A DNA stretch of 64,000 nucleotides from Paraburkholderia aromaticivorans (GCF_012689525.1 NZ_CP051515.1:2480001-2544000); one strand, 5' to 3'. Shown: positions 53,407-62,558, counted from the stretch's first letter. The notes: a model not told the origin generated them from the sequence alone. Translations and numbers: made by a program.

Positions 53407-53509
53407 GGCTTGAAACAGGCGGGAAAAAGGCGAAGCTATGCGGAGCGTTGGCGGAGGTTAAGCGGCTGAATCGACAAGCAGCCAATGCATGGCAGTGCGC
53501 CGAAAAACG

Positions 53510-53562
53510 CGCGGTGGGTGTGACTCGAACGATATGTTCCAGTCATACCCGCCGCGTTTTTT
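53510..53562. terminator. Bidirectional rho-independent terminator
   Basis: A 16-bp stem (CGCGGTGGGTGTGACT pairing with AGTCATACCCGCCGCG, two G-U pairs) is preceded by A5 and followed by T6. It serves both the alkene reductase gene and the convergent GNAT gene. Confidence 0.85.
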
Positions 53563-53595
53563 ATGCCTCTATGCCAGCAGCGGACACATCACCCT

Positions 53596-54123
53596 TCACG
53601 CAAAATCACGCCGCATGAACACCCGTTTCGATTCGTCGAGTCCCCGCGCGATATGCGCGTCGCGCCGCGCGATCAACGCCGCGTCGAGTTCGGCCTCTTC
53701 GATATCGCGAAACCCGAGTCGCCGATAGTACGGCGCATTCCATGGCACCTCGCGAAACGTCGACAGAATCAGTTGCGTGAGTCGTTGCGCGCATGCAATT
53801 TGCGCGACCTGCTCGATCAACGCCGCGCCGATGCGCTGCCCCGCGTACGAGGTGAGCACATCGAGTTCCTGCACGTAGATGCGCGTGGGCTGCGGCTCGA
53901 ACATCACGAAGCCGGCGCACGTTGCATCGGCAGCCACGGCAACGATGATTTCGCGCGCCGCGATCTTGCGCTCGACGATTTCCAGATCCATCGGCGGCGC
54001 GTCGGCGATACCCGCCATATCGACGCTGAGGAAGCGCTGCCCCGCTTCGAATTCGATCGTGCGGATTGCGTTCGCATCGTGTTGTTCGGCAAGGCGGAAG
54101 GTAATACCGGTAGCGTGTTGCAT
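53596..54123 (-). CDS. GNAT family N-acetyltransferase
   Basis: This 175-residue acetyltransferase has ITFRLAEQHDANAIRTIE at the start, IYVQELDVLTSYAGQRIGAALIEQVAQIA as the acetyl-CoA-binding motif A (RIGAAL for Q/RxxGxG/A), and WNAPYYRRLGFRDIE as motif B. I chose the ATG at 54123; an ATG at 54183 would add 20 unconserved residues but has GGAGG only 2 bases ahead of it, too close to work well. The acceptor substrate is unknown. It is divergent from the DedA gene. Confidence 0.85.
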   Translation of the reverse strand: MQHATGITFRLAEQHDANAIRTIEFEAGQRFLSVDMAGIADAPPMDLEIVERKIAAREIIVAVAADATCAGFVMFEPQPTRIYVQELDVLTSYAGQRIGAALIEQVAQIACAQRLTQLILSTFREVPWNAPYYRRLGFRDIEEAELDAALIARRDAHIARGLDESKRVFMRRDFA

Positions 54124-54261
54124 GGGCGTTCTGGCAGGTTCGTGCTGATGGTTATTCTCGACGACACGCCCCGATATTGACATCACCTCCGAGAAATAGA
54201 CAAGTCAGCGCGCCGCCGCGGGACTAAACTCCTGAAGATCCAAATTTCCCTTCGACCCAAG

Positions 54262-54909
54262 ATGGATCTGATGCATGTGCTGCAGGTCGCCCTGCACTTC
54301 GACCAGCACCTGAGCGGCCTGATCGTGCAATATGGCACCGCCGTCTACGCGATGCTGTTTCTCGTCGTGTTCGTCGAGATCGGTTTCCTGCCGCTATTCT
54401 TCTTGCCCGGCGATCCGCTGATTTTCATTTGCGGCGGTCTCGCGGCCACCGGCGCGCTGAACGTCTGGCTCGTGATCCCGGTGCTGTTCGCCGCGACGGT
54501 GGCCGGCAGCATCGTCGACTACGCGATCGGGCGGGCAATCGGTGAAAAAGTCTATACCGCCGACTATCGCTGGCTCGACAAGAACGCGCTGCGCAAGGCG
54601 CACGCGTTTTACGAAGCGCGCGGCGGACTGACCTTCCTCCTGTCGCCGTTCATCGCCGTGGTGCGCACCTTCGCGCCGTTCGTCGCGGGCGTTTCGCGCA
54701 TGACGTTCGCGCGTTTCGTGTCGTTCGTCACCGCGGGCGCGGCGCTGTGGATCGTGTCGCTGGTGGCGGCCGGCTATCTGTTCGGCAATGTGCCGCTGGT
54801 GCGCGATCACATGAGTTCGATCGTGCTGCTAGGCGTCGCGCTCGGCGTCGGCTCGCTGCTCGTGAGCGCCGTGTGGCGCTTCGTCAACCGGCGGCTGCGC
54901 GCGCACTGA
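54262..54909 (+). CDS. DedA family membrane protein
   Basis: This 215-residue inner-membrane protein has the DedA/VTT motifs: FVEIGFLPLFFLPGDPLIFICGGLAA near the start, GSIVDYAIGRAIGEKV, and FLLSPFIAVVRTFAPFVAGVSRMTFARF with the essential Arg. About five membrane segments are seen. DedA proteins move undecaprenyl phosphate or other lipids and support proton-gradient homeostasis. A LysE-type gene follows 17 bp later. Confidence 0.9.
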   Translation: MDLMHVLQVALHFDQHLSGLIVQYGTAVYAMLFLVVFVEIGFLPLFFLPGDPLIFICGGLAATGALNVWLVIPVLFAATVAGSIVDYAIGRAIGEKVYTADYRWLDKNALRKAHAFYEARGGLTFLLSPFIAVVRTFAPFVAGVSRMTFARFVSFVTAGAALWIVSLVAAGYLFGNVPLVRDHMSSIVLLGVALGVGSLLVSAVWRFVNRRLRAH

Positions 54910-54926
54910 AGTTCGTGGAGACCGTC

Positions 54927-55538
54927 ATGACGCTGTCTGCCTTGCTCGTTTTCGCCCTCGCGCTGATCGTCGCGGCCGGTACGCCGGGACCAAGTATCGC
55001 CGCATTGGTCGCGCGCGTGCTGACCAACGGCTTTCGCGACGTATTGCCCTTTCTCGCCGCCATGTGGATCGGCGAGGCGCTTTGGCTCACCTGCGCGGTG
55101 GCGGGATTGGCGGTGATCGCGCGCAGCTTCGGCATGGTGTTCGTGGTGCTCAAATTCATCGGCGTGGCGTATCTGCTGTTTCTCGCCTGGAAGATGTGGC
55201 GCGCGCCGGCCGACGTGCAAGGCAGCGAGTTGCCGAGCGGTCAGTCGCCGTGGCGCATGTTCGTGGCGGGTCTGCTCGTCACGCTCGGCAATCCGAAGAT
55301 CATGATGTTCTACCTCGCGCTGTTGCCGACCATCATCGACCTGTCGCGCATCGGCACCGTCGCGTGGTTCGAACTCACGCTCACCATGCTGATCGTGCTG
55401 ATGGCCGTCGACTTCGGCTGGGCGCTGCTCGCCACGCGTGCGCGCAAGCTGCTCACCACCCGGCGCGCCGTGAAGATCGCCAACCGCGCGAGCGCGACGA
55501 TGATGGCGGGCGTCGCGGCCGCGATCGCCACGCGCTGA
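54927..55538 (+). CDS. LysE/RhtB family translocator
   Basis: This 203-residue protein has six hydrophobic segments and the LysE start LIVAAGTPGPSIAALVARVLTNG. YLLFLAWKMWRAP follows helix 3 and VTLGNPKIMMFYLALLPTIID is the conserved helix 4 region. Members export amino acids or similar compounds. The ATG at 54927 with GTGGAGACC upstream fits the family. It lies 17 bp after the DedA gene and is convergent with the SRPBCC gene. Confidence 0.9.
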   Translation: MTLSALLVFALALIVAAGTPGPSIAALVARVLTNGFRDVLPFLAAMWIGEALWLTCAVAGLAVIARSFGMVFVVLKFIGVAYLLFLAWKMWRAPADVQGSELPSGQSPWRMFVAGLLVTLGNPKIMMFYLALLPTIIDLSRIGTVAWFELTLTMLIVLMAVDFGWALLATRARKLLTTRRAVKIANRASATMMAGVAAAIATR

Positions 55539-55568
55539 GGCTTCCCCGTCGCGGCGACGCCCTCGCGC

Positions 55569-56066
55569 TCAGTCAGCCGGCCCGGACGCCTGCACCGCGG
55601 TTCGTAGCGAAGCCAGCAACGCCCGCCACCATTCGCCGTGCCGCAGCAGAAACACGCGATCGGGGAAATGGTGACGCGCCACATGCTCCTGCGGCACGGC
55701 ATCCCAGCCACGATGCTCGACGGTCACCCGCGTTTCGTCGCCCACCGCTTCGAAACGCACTTCGACATGCGTGTGCTGCGCGTCGCTGAAACTGGCCTGA
55801 CGCCAGCCGAAGGCAAGGCGCTCGCCGGGCTCCCAAGCCGTAACGCGGCCAATCTCGAAGACGCTGCCGTCCGCCTGCGTCTCGACCAGGCGGCCTTGGC
55901 CGCCCGCTTGTTCAGCCGGTTCGAACGACAACACGCCGGCGCTTTGCGGCGTGAACTGAAACAGCTGATTGGGCCGCCACCATGCGCCGATCTCGCGCGT
56001 AAAAACGTCGAACGCGCGTTGCGGCGAGGCGGCCACGCGCAACGACACCTGCACGCGCGAGCTCAT
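55569..56066 (-). CDS. SRPBCC (AHSA1-like) family protein
   Basis: This 165-residue START-like fold protein has VAASPQRAFDVFTREIGAWWRP, the AHSA1 beginning, then RVTAWEPGERLAFGWR and ETRVTVEHRGWDAVP. The fold binds hydrophobic ligands in a helix-grip cavity. It overlaps the ArsR-type gene by 4 bp (ATGA); ArsR plus SRPBCC pairs are common and probably act in ligand or stress response. Confidence 0.9.
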   Translation of the reverse strand: MSSRVQVSLRVAASPQRAFDVFTREIGAWWRPNQLFQFTPQSAGVLSFEPAEQAGGQGRLVETQADGSVFEIGRVTAWEPGERLAFGWRQASFSDAQHTHVEVRFEAVGDETRVTVEHRGWDAVPQEHVARHHFPDRVFLLRHGEWWRALLASLRTAVQASGPAD

Positions 56067-56401
56067 CCCTGTGCCTCCAGATGCGCTTTGAACGACAGCA
56101 ATTGCCCGGCCCACATGGCCTCGGTCTGTTCGAGCCACGCCTTCAACTCGCTCATCGGCGTCGAGCGCAACACATAAAGCCGCACGCGCGCGTCGACGCC
56201 GTCATGCGATTCCTCGATCAACTGACTCGAACGCAGCACACGCAAGTGCCGGCTCATCGCTTGAGGCGACAAGCCGGTGGCTTGCGCGAGTTCGCCGGCG
56301 CGCATCGGCTGACGGCTGAGCAGATCGACCACGTGACGCCGGTTCGGATCGGCTAGCGCGGCCAATGTGCGGTCGAGCGAGGCGCTGGCAGGCAGGGCCA
56401 T
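56063..56401 (-). CDS. ArsR-type winged-helix regulator (SRPBCC-coupled)
   Basis: This 112-residue protein has LAALADPNRRHVVDLLSRQPMRAGELAQATGLSPQAMSRHLRVLRSSQLIEE, the ArsR helix-turn-helix, with no metal cysteines. It is co-transcribed with the SRPBCC gene (4-bp overlap) and follows the VOC gene by 3 bp. It probably represses its own operon through the TTAAC repeats at 56893-56917. Confidence 0.9.
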   Translation of the reverse strand: MALPASASLDRTLAALADPNRRHVVDLLSRQPMRAGELAQATGLSPQAMSRHLRVLRSSQLIEESHDGVDARVRLYVLRSTPMSELKAWLEQTEAMWAGQLLSFKAHLEAQG

Positions 56402-56404
56402 GCG

Positions 56405-56866
56405 TTACACCCATCCTTCGATCTTCAGGCCGCTGACGCGCTCGGCTTCCTCGCGCGACACGGTGCGAACCGTCTGGCCGAAGCTCCACACGTGCCCTTC
56501 CGGATCGCGGACGGCGTAGACACGGTCGCCGTAAAACTGATCCTCCGGTTCGCGCGTAACCACCGCGCCCGCGGCGCGCGCCCGGGCGCAATGCTCGTCG
56601 ATGCCGTTACGCAATTGCACGTGCACCGACTGCGTGTTCTTGCCGCCGATCGACGCCGGGCTGGCCGCGTTTTCCGACCATTCGCGGCAGACCATCAGGT
56701 AGCTGTCGCCGAAACGCATTTCCGAGTGGCCCAACTGGCCGTCGTTGTCCGTGATGACCATCTGGCGCTCGAAACCGAACGCCCGTTCGAGCCAGTCGAG
56801 CGCGGCAAACGGGTCTTTGTAGTACACCGCGGATCCCAATGAAGGACGCTGAAGCGGCTCGCTCAT
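56405..56866 (-). CDS. VOC family protein (PhnB/glyoxalase-like)
   Basis: This 153-residue single VOC domain has SAVYYKDPFAALDWLERAFGFE at the start, HSEMRFGDSYLMV, and YGDRVYAVRDPEGHVWSFGQ at the end. It matches the glyoxalase/bleomycin resistance group, which binds a metal and acts on small electrophiles or drugs. It is the first gene of the leftward VOC-ArsR-SRPBCC operon. Confidence 0.88.
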   Translation of the reverse strand: MSEPLQRPSLGSAVYYKDPFAALDWLERAFGFERQMVITDNDGQLGHSEMRFGDSYLMVCREWSENAASPASIGGKNTQSVHVQLRNGIDEHCARARAAGAVVTREPEDQFYGDRVYAVRDPEGHVWSFGQTVRTVSREEAERVSGLKIEGWV

Positions 56867-56892
56867 GATTGTCTCCTTTTGTAAACCTGATG

Positions 56893-56917
56893 GTTAATAT
56901 TTAACACTATAGTTAAA
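56893..56917. promoter_or_regulatory. GTTAA/TTAAC repeat cluster, ArsR operator candidate
   Basis: GTTAA-TAT-TTAAC (56893-56905) is followed by TTAAC-ACTATA-GTTAA (56901-56916), giving two overlapping dyads that share the middle TTAAC. It lies 27 bp upstream of the VOC gene start, where a repressor would block RNA polymerase. Confidence 0.55.
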
Positions 56918-56975
56918 CAAATCACGAAAGCAAGGACGACATGAATGGCTCCCTCACCTTGACCTCAGCCAGATA

Positions 56976-57002
56976 CGAAGGTAACCTTCGTAGGTAACCT
57001 TC
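56976..57002. promoter_or_regulatory. MarR operator candidate: palindrome with tandem repeat
   Basis: CGAAGGTAACCTTCG (56976-56990) is a perfect 15-bp palindrome, and AGGTAACCTTC recurs 13 bp later (56992-57002). The second copy ends 14 bp before the MarR start, so it overlaps the promoter or leader of the MarR gene. Confidence 0.65.
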
Positions 57003-57016
57003 ACATTTGTCATGGC

Positions 57017-57469
57017 ATGAGCAAGAACGATCTACCGGCCGATACCGAAGCCCTGCACGCCATGGCGGAAGATTTACGCGTGCTGGTCGGCAAACTGCGC
57101 CGCCGCTTGCGTGAAGAATCGCATCTGGGCGATTTCACCCTTTCGCAGGTGCAGGTCCTCGGCTTGCTGGAGCGAGAAGGTCCGGCAACGGTCACCGCGC
57201 TCGCGCGTGCTCACGGCATGCGTCCGCAATCCATGGGCGAGACGCTTTCGGTTCTGAAAGCCGCCGGGCTCGTTAGCGGCGCGCCCGATCCGAACGACGG
57301 GCGGCAAACGGTCCTCTCCCTCACACCCGCCTTTCGCAAGAAAATCAAGGCAAGCCGGGCGGCGCGCGAAGACTGGTTGTTCCGCACCATCCAGACGCGT
57401 TTCTCGGCGGCCGAGCAACGACAACTCGCTACCGGCGTCGACTTACTCAAACGCCTCATCGACTCGTAA
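57017..57469 (+). CDS. MarR family transcriptional regulator
   Basis: This 150-residue winged-helix protein has LGDFTLSQVQVLGLLEREGPATVTALARAHGMRPQSMGETLSVLKAAGLV and the wing DPNDGRQTVLSLT. MarR proteins repress nearby genes until a phenolic or other small ligand binds. It is followed at 16 bp by an isochorismatase-like hydrolase and then an MFS exporter, which are its likely targets together with its own gene. Confidence 0.92.
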   Translation: MSKNDLPADTEALHAMAEDLRVLVGKLRRRLREESHLGDFTLSQVQVLGLLEREGPATVTALARAHGMRPQSMGETLSVLKAAGLVSGAPDPNDGRQTVLSLTPAFRKKIKASRAAREDWLFRTIQTRFSAAEQRQLATGVDLLKRLIDS

Positions 57470-57485
57470 CTCTCAGGAGCCACTC

Positions 57486-58049
57486 ATGGCACTCACCACG
57501 CTCGACGCAAAAACCGCACTGATCGTCATCGATTTGCAGCAAGGCATTGTCGCGCTGCCCACCGCGCATCCCACCGGCGAAGTCGTCAAGCGCTCGGCTG
57601 TCGTCGCCGACGCGTTTCGCCGCCACGGCCTGCCCGTGGTGCTCGTCAACGTGACCGGCGGCGCGCCGGGCCGCGCGGAACAGGCGCGCCACGCCGGCGA
57701 CTTCCCCGCCGGCTTCGCGGACCTCGTGCCCGAGATCAACGCGCAGCCGTCGGATCATCGGGTCACCAAGCGCACCTGGGGCGCGTTCACGAACACCGAT
57801 CTCGAAGCGTATCTGCGCGAGCAAGGCGTCACGCAAGTGGTGCTGGTGGGCGTGGCGACGAGCATCGGTGTCGAATCCACCGCGCGCTACGCAAACGAAC
57901 TCGGCTTTAACGTCACGCTCGTCGTCGACGCCATGACCGACCTCAATGCGGACGCTCACACCAACAGCATCACGCGCATCTTCCCGCGTCTCGGCGAAAC
58001 CGGCACGACGCAGGAGCTTCTCGATCTGCTCGAACGCTCGCGCGCATGA
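57486..58049 (+). CDS. Isochorismatase-family hydrolase
   Basis: This 187-residue alpha/beta protein has ALIVIDLQQGIV with the first Asp of the catalytic set, VTKRTWGAFTNTDLEAYL with the Lys, and GVATSIGVESTARYANELGF. Where cysteine hydrolases of this family have their nucleophile, this protein has Gly in SIGVE, as in isochorismatases such as EntB and PhzD. A vinyl-ether or other non-thiol reaction is therefore more likely than amide hydrolysis. It lies between MarR and the MFS exporter genes. Confidence 0.88.
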   Translation: MALTTLDAKTALIVIDLQQGIVALPTAHPTGEVVKRSAVVADAFRRHGLPVVLVNVTGGAPGRAEQARHAGDFPAGFADLVPEINAQPSDHRVTKRTWGAFTNTDLEAYLREQGVTQVVLVGVATSIGVESTARYANELGFNVTLVVDAMTDLNADAHTNSITRIFPRLGETGTTQELLDLLERSRA

Positions 58050-58113
58050 TGTCGAGTTCGAACGCACCGCGCAGCCCGCGCGCCGGCCTAAGCCCGCATA
58101 GGAAAACAGTCCG

Positions 58114-59454
58114 GTGAAAGGCACCTTCCGTTCGCTGCGCAATTTCAATTACCGGGTCTGGGCGAGCGGCGCGATCGTCTCCAACATCGGTACGTGGATG
58201 CAGCGCACGGCGCAGGACTGGCTCGTCCTCACGGAACTCACGCGTCACAATGCGACCTCCGTGGGGATCGTCATGTCGCTGCAGTTCGGTCCGCAATTGC
58301 TGCTGTTGCCGCTCACCGGTTATGCGGCCGATCACTTCGACCGCCGCAAGCTGCTGTTCGCGACCCAGGCGGCCATGGGGACTTGCGCACTGGGTCTCGG
58401 CATTCTCACCGTTACCGGGCTCGTGCAGTTGTGGCACGTCTATGTGTTCGCGGGACTGCTCGGCTGCGTCACCGCGTTCGACTCGCCGGTGCGCCAGACC
58501 TTCGTGTCCGACCTCGTCGGCGAAGACGATCTGTCGAACGCCGTCGGACTGAATTCCACTTCGTTCAACATGGCGCGCATGATCGGGCCCGCGGTCGCCG
58601 GATTGCTGATCGCCTCGGTCGGCACCGGCTGGGTGTTTCTCATCAACGCGCTCTCTTTCGTCGCGGTGCTCGGTTCGCTGCGCATGCTGCGGCTGCACGA
58701 ACTGCATCTGAAACCGCACGCGGTGCGCTCGCGCGGCAGTTTCGTGGAAGGTTTCAAATATGTCTGGAAGCGCCCTGATCTGAAGACCGCGCTGTTAATG
58801 CTGTTCCTGATCGGCACGTTCGGCCTGAACTTCCCGATCTTCATTTCGACGATGTCGGTCACCGCGTTCCATGCGGGCGCCAGCGAATACGGCGTGCTGA
58901 GTTCGACCATGGCGATCGGCTCCGTGACCGGCGCGCTGCTCGCCGCGCGCCGGGCAAAACCGCGCATGGCGCTGCTGCTCAGCGCGGCGGCCATGTTCGG
59001 GGTGGGCTGTACGATAGCTTCGCTGATGCCGAGCACCGTGTTATTCGGCCTGACACTCATCGCGATCGGTGTCTCGACGCAGACCTTCACGACCTCCACC
59101 AACAGTCTCGTACAAGTCACCACCGAGCCTGCCATGCGCGGCCGGGTGATCGCGATTCTGCTGGCTATTTTAATGGGCGGTACGCCGCTCGGCGCGCCGG
59201 TCGTCGGCTGGGTCGCGGACCGTTTCGGCCCGCGCTGGGCGCTCGGGGTAGGCGCGGCTTCGGGATTCGCGGGGGCGGTCGTCGGTTTGCTTTATTTCGT
59301 GAAGTACCGCCAGTTGCGCGTGTATATCGAAGCGGGACGTCTGCGCTACAGCGTCGACGATCCGCGTCAGGCGCCCGCTTATGTCAGCCCCGCTGTGGCG
59401 GTGCAAAACGCTGTGTTGAGCGAAGCGGAAGAAGATTCGTCTTCAGGAGTTTAA
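58114..59454 (+). CDS. MFS exporter, EntS-like (MFS_3)
   Basis: This 446-residue carrier has the N-terminal RSLRNFNYRVWASGAIVSNIGTWMQRTAQDWLV typical of the EntS/multidrug group. AFDSPVRQTFVSDLVGEDDLSNAVGLNS and the late FTTSTNSLVQVTTEPAMRGRVIAI follow. It probably exports a siderophore-like or drug-like compound. The start is GTG at 58114 with TAGGAAAACAG before it. It closes the MarR-hydrolase-MFS group and ends at a terminator. Confidence 0.9.
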   Translation: MKGTFRSLRNFNYRVWASGAIVSNIGTWMQRTAQDWLVLTELTRHNATSVGIVMSLQFGPQLLLLPLTGYAADHFDRRKLLFATQAAMGTCALGLGILTVTGLVQLWHVYVFAGLLGCVTAFDSPVRQTFVSDLVGEDDLSNAVGLNSTSFNMARMIGPAVAGLLIASVGTGWVFLINALSFVAVLGSLRMLRLHELHLKPHAVRSRGSFVEGFKYVWKRPDLKTALLMLFLIGTFGLNFPIFISTMSVTAFHAGASEYGVLSSTMAIGSVTGALLAARRAKPRMALLLSAAAMFGVGCTIASLMPSTVLFGLTLIAIGVSTQTFTTSTNSLVQVTTEPAMRGRVIAILLAILMGGTPLGAPVVGWVADRFGPRWALGVGAASGFAGAVVGLLYFVKYRQLRVYIEAGRLRYSVDDPRQAPAYVSPAVAVQNAVLSEAEEDSSSGV

Positions 59455-59479
59455 AGGGCCGTCGCCGCGCTTTGATACG

Positions 59480-59515
59480 AAAAAGCCGCACCTGAATTTT
59501 CAGGCGCGGCTTTTT
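59480..59515. terminator. Bidirectional rho-independent terminator
   Basis: AAAGCCGC-A-CCTGAA pairs with TTCAGG-C-GCGGCTTT through a 2-base loop, with A and T runs outside. It lies between the convergent MFS and methylmalonate-semialdehyde dehydrogenase genes and can stop both. Confidence 0.9.
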
Positions 59516-59542
59516 CTCATTTCAACTATCCCGCTGTATGAC

Positions 59543-61066
59543 TTACTTCGCCACCGGCATCGTAAACTCAGCACCCTTGGCGATACTATCCGGCCAGCGC
59601 TGCATGATGCTCTTGTAGCGCGTATAGAAGCGCACGCCCTCTTCACCGTAAGCGTGATGGTCGCCGAACAGCGAACGCTTCCAGCCGCCGAACGAATGCC
59701 ATGCCATCGGCACCGGAATCGGCACGTTGATGCCGACCATGCCCACCTGAATCTGCCGGCCGAACGCGCGCGCCACACCACCGTCCGACGTGAACAGCGA
59801 CACGCCGTTACCGAACTCGTGCGCGTTGATCAGATCCACGGCGCTCGCGAAATCGGGCACCCGCACCACTGCCAGCACCGGGCCGAAAATCTCTTCCTTG
59901 TAGATCTTCATTTCCGTACCGACATTGTCGAACAGCGTGCCGCCGACAAAGAAGCCTTCTTCGCTCGTCACCGGATGCGCGCGGCCGTCGACGATCAGCT
60001 TCGCGCCTTCCGCTTCGCCCGACGCGATATAACCCGTCACCTTGGCCTTATGTTCAGCGGTAACCAACGGGCCCATTTCGGCGTCGAGATATTCGCCGTT
60101 CTTGATTACGAGCGATTTGACGCGCGGCACCAGTTTCTCGATCAGCTTGTCGGCGACGTTGCCGACCGCGACCGCGACCGAAATCGCCATGCAGCGCTCA
60201 CCGGCCGAACCATAAGCCGCGCCGATCAATGCGTCGACCGCCTGGTCCAGGTCGGCATCGGGCATCACCACCAGATGATTCTTCGCGCCGCCGAGCGCCT
60301 GCACGCGCTTGCCGCGCTTCGACGCTTCCGTGTGAATGTATTCGGCGATCGGCGTCGAGCCCACGAACGACAGCGCCGCGACGTCCGGGTGATCGATCAG
60401 CGCATCCACGGCCACCTTGTCGCCGTTGACCACGTTGAACACGCCGTCCGGCAGACCGGCTTCCTTCAGCAATTCGGCGAGACGCAGCGACGCCGACGGA
60501 TCACGCTCCGACGGCTTCAGCACGAACGTGTTGCCGCAAGCGAGCGCGACCGGGAACATCCACATCGGCACCATGACCGGAAAGTTGAACGGCGTGATGC
60601 CCGCGACGACGCCCAGCGCCTGACGCAGATTCCAGTTGTCGATGCCGCCACCGATCTGGTCGGTGAAATCGGTCTTCAGCAGGTTCGGAATGCCGCACGC
60701 GAACTCGACCACTTCGATGCCGCGCACCACTTCGCCTTGCGCGTCCGTGAACACCTTGCCGTGTTCGCGTGTGATCAGCATCGCCAGTTCGTCGTGATGC
60801 TTGTTCAGCAACTCCTTGAACTTGAACAGAATGCGGGCGCGCTTGATCGGCGCGGTCTCGCTCCAGGCGGGAAAGGCGGCCTTGGCGGCCTGCACCGCCG
60901 CGTCCACTTCCTCGACCGACGCGAGGGCGACCGAGGCGGTCACCTTGCCGGTGGCGGGATTGAACACGTCCTTGAAGCGGCCGCTGGTCGGCGCGGCCGG
61001 CGCGCCGCCGATGTAGTGGCCCAGTTGCTGCACCGACAGCTTCGCTTGTTCGTTCACTGCATTCAT
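59543..61066 (-). CDS. mmsA: Methylmalonate-semialdehyde dehydrogenase (CoA-acylating)
   Basis: This 507-residue aldehyde-dehydrogenase-fold enzyme has [35 protein letters not shown] and [20 protein letters not shown]. The AKNH sequence replaces the usual ELGGK general-base site and marks the CoA-dependent MmsA class. [17 protein letters not shown] carries the catalytic Cys. It converts methylmalonate- or malonate-semialdehyde to propionyl- or acetyl-CoA in valine, inositol and beta-alanine breakdown. I chose the ATG at 61066. The upstream region has repeated CTGTATTG elements. Confidence 0.93.
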   Translation of the reverse strand: MNAVNEQAKLSVQQLGHYIGGAPAAPTSGRFKDVFNPATGKVTASVALASVEEVDAAVQAAKAAFPAWSETAPIKRARILFKFKELLNKHHDELAMLITREHGKVFTDAQGEVVRGIEVVEFACGIPNLLKTDFTDQIGGGIDNWNLRQALGVVAGITPFNFPVMVPMWMFPVALACGNTFVLKPSERDPSASLRLAELLKEAGLPDGVFNVVNGDKVAVDALIDHPDVAALSFVGSTPIAEYIHTEASKRGKRVQALGGAKNHLVVMPDADLDQAVDALIGAAYGSAGERCMAISVAVAVGNVADKLIEKLVPRVKSLVIKNGEYLDAEMGPLVTAEHKAKVTGYIASGEAEGAKLIVDGRAHPVTSEEGFFVGGTLFDNVGTEMKIYKEEIFGPVLAVVRVPDFASAVDLINAHEFGNGVSLFTSDGGVARAFGRQIQVGMVGINVPIPVPMAWHSFGGWKRSLFGDHHAYGEEGVRFYTRYKSIMQRWPDSIAKGAEFTMPVAK

Positions 61067-61191
61067 GTCCTTACCTCGTGTTCGGGATAAACCGCGGCGT
61101 ATCAGCACCGGGCCATAGGCAAAAATCAGGCTACGTCGCACAGCGCCAGAGCGGCGATCCGCTCGTCGGCAGGCTCCATCGAGACCTGCCA

Positions 61192-61278
61192 ACTGTATCG
61201 ACGGCGCTGGTCATACTCCCGATACAGCCAGATAAAACCGCGCCACACTGTATTGTTTTTTGCGTGGTAACTGTATTG
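61192..61278. promoter_or_regulatory. Repeated CTGTAT(T/C)G boxes upstream of mmsA
   Basis: CTGTATCG (61193-61200) and its inverse CGATACAG (61220-61227) form a perfect 8-bp dyad. ACTGTATTG then occurs twice in the same direction (61247-61255 and 61270-61278), 23 bp apart. The four boxes lie between mmsA and the LysR gene, which suggests a regulator with paired sites. The regulator is unknown. Confidence 0.55.
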
Positions 61279-61325
61279 GAACGGAAACCTCATCCGGCGT
61301 TGGCAAACGCTGCGGCGCAACGCCG

Positions 61326-62282
61326 TCAAAAGCCGCCCACGCCGCGCGTCACCAGTGCATACGGCCCGCTCGTCAACTGTTCCCGGAGAAATTCGATGCA
61401 CACCTGGATCTTCGCCGACGACGACAGACGCTCCGCGGTCACCGCCCACACGTCGGCGGACTGCAGGTAATCAGGCAGCACGCGCACCAGTTCGCCGGCG
61501 CGCAGGCTTTCGGCCACGTCCCAGATCGACACCATCACCACGCCGTAACCGTCCTTGGCCCACTGCACGACGATATCGCTGAGGTTGGACGCGACGGTGC
61601 CCGTCACCTTGACGCTCTTTTCGCCGTTCGGACCGCTCAGACGCCAGACGCCGAAGCGGTCGTCGCGTCCGCGAAACAGCAGGCAGTCGTGCTGGGTCAG
61701 CTCAGCCAGTTCGAGCGGCGCGCCGCGCCGTTCCAGATAATCCGGCGACGCGCAGAGTATCCGCGTGCTCTCCACCATCTTGTGCGCGATCAGGTGCTGC
61801 TCATGCACTTCGCCCACGCGAATGTCGATATCGAAGTTCTCGCCGACCAGATCGGCGCGCCGGTCCAGCAATTCCAGCCAGATCTCGAGATTCGGATGAC
61901 GCTTGCGCAGCAAGGCCAGAATCGGCGACACGTGCTTGCGGCCGAGCCTCAGGCTGGTACTGATGCGCAGCAAGCCGCGCAATTCGGTGCGGCGATCGGC
62001 GAACGCATCGGCCATGCCCTGCACGTCGTCGAGTATTTTTTGCGCCCACTGCAAAGCGGCTTCGCCGTCGCTCGTCACGCTGACCCGGCGCGTGGTGCGC
62101 TGAAAGAGTTTCACGCCGAGACTGACTTCCAGCATGGCGATGCGCTTGCTGACATGCGAGGGCGACAAGCCCATTTCCGTCGATGCCGCCACGAAGCTGC
62201 CCCGGCGCGCGATGTTGCAGAACAACTGCAGATCGCGCAGGAAAGACTCATTGCTGGCTGTGAGCGCATTCTGATTTTCCAT
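61326..62282 (-). CDS. LysR family transcriptional regulator (DmlR-like)
   Basis: This 318-residue protein has the helix-turn-helix LFCNIARRGSFVAASTEMGLSPSHVSKRIAMLEVSLGVKLFQRTTRRVSVT. The effector domain reads DIDIRVGEVHEQHLIAHKM and resembles the DmlR/CrgA group. It is divergent from the MHS transporter gene across a 276-bp gap and may control that uptake gene. No clear LysR box is seen in the gap. Confidence 0.9.
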   Translation of the reverse strand: MENQNALTASNESFLRDLQLFCNIARRGSFVAASTEMGLSPSHVSKRIAMLEVSLGVKLFQRTTRRVSVTSDGEAALQWAQKILDDVQGMADAFADRRTELRGLLRISTSLRLGRKHVSPILALLRKRHPNLEIWLELLDRRADLVGENFDIDIRVGEVHEQHLIAHKMVESTRILCASPDYLERRGAPLELAELTQHDCLLFRGRDDRFGVWRLSGPNGEKSVKVTGTVASNLSDIVVQWAKDGYGVVMVSIWDVAESLRAGELVRVLPDYLQSADVWAVTAERLSSSAKIQVCIEFLREQLTSGPYALVTRGVGGF

Positions 62283-62558
62283 TTGGCCGCATTGTGTCCG
62301 TGCAGAAGCACATTACCCTAGCCTTAACGATCAGATTGGGCAAGCCGTGCTGGTCGGATGAATTACTCGGGACAACCAGGTACTCGTTAACCCTGAATTG
62401 CCGTCGAGCGCTTCGCTGCATGGCAACATCCGCGCATCCGGAAAGCAGGTCGCGCAGTCTGGGGCCAGGTAAGTCCTGGCTTGCATAGTTTTGCTTTCAG
62501 TACGCCAATGAATCAGCCGTAGAAGCTGATCAAAAACATTTCTGTTTCAGGAGACAGC

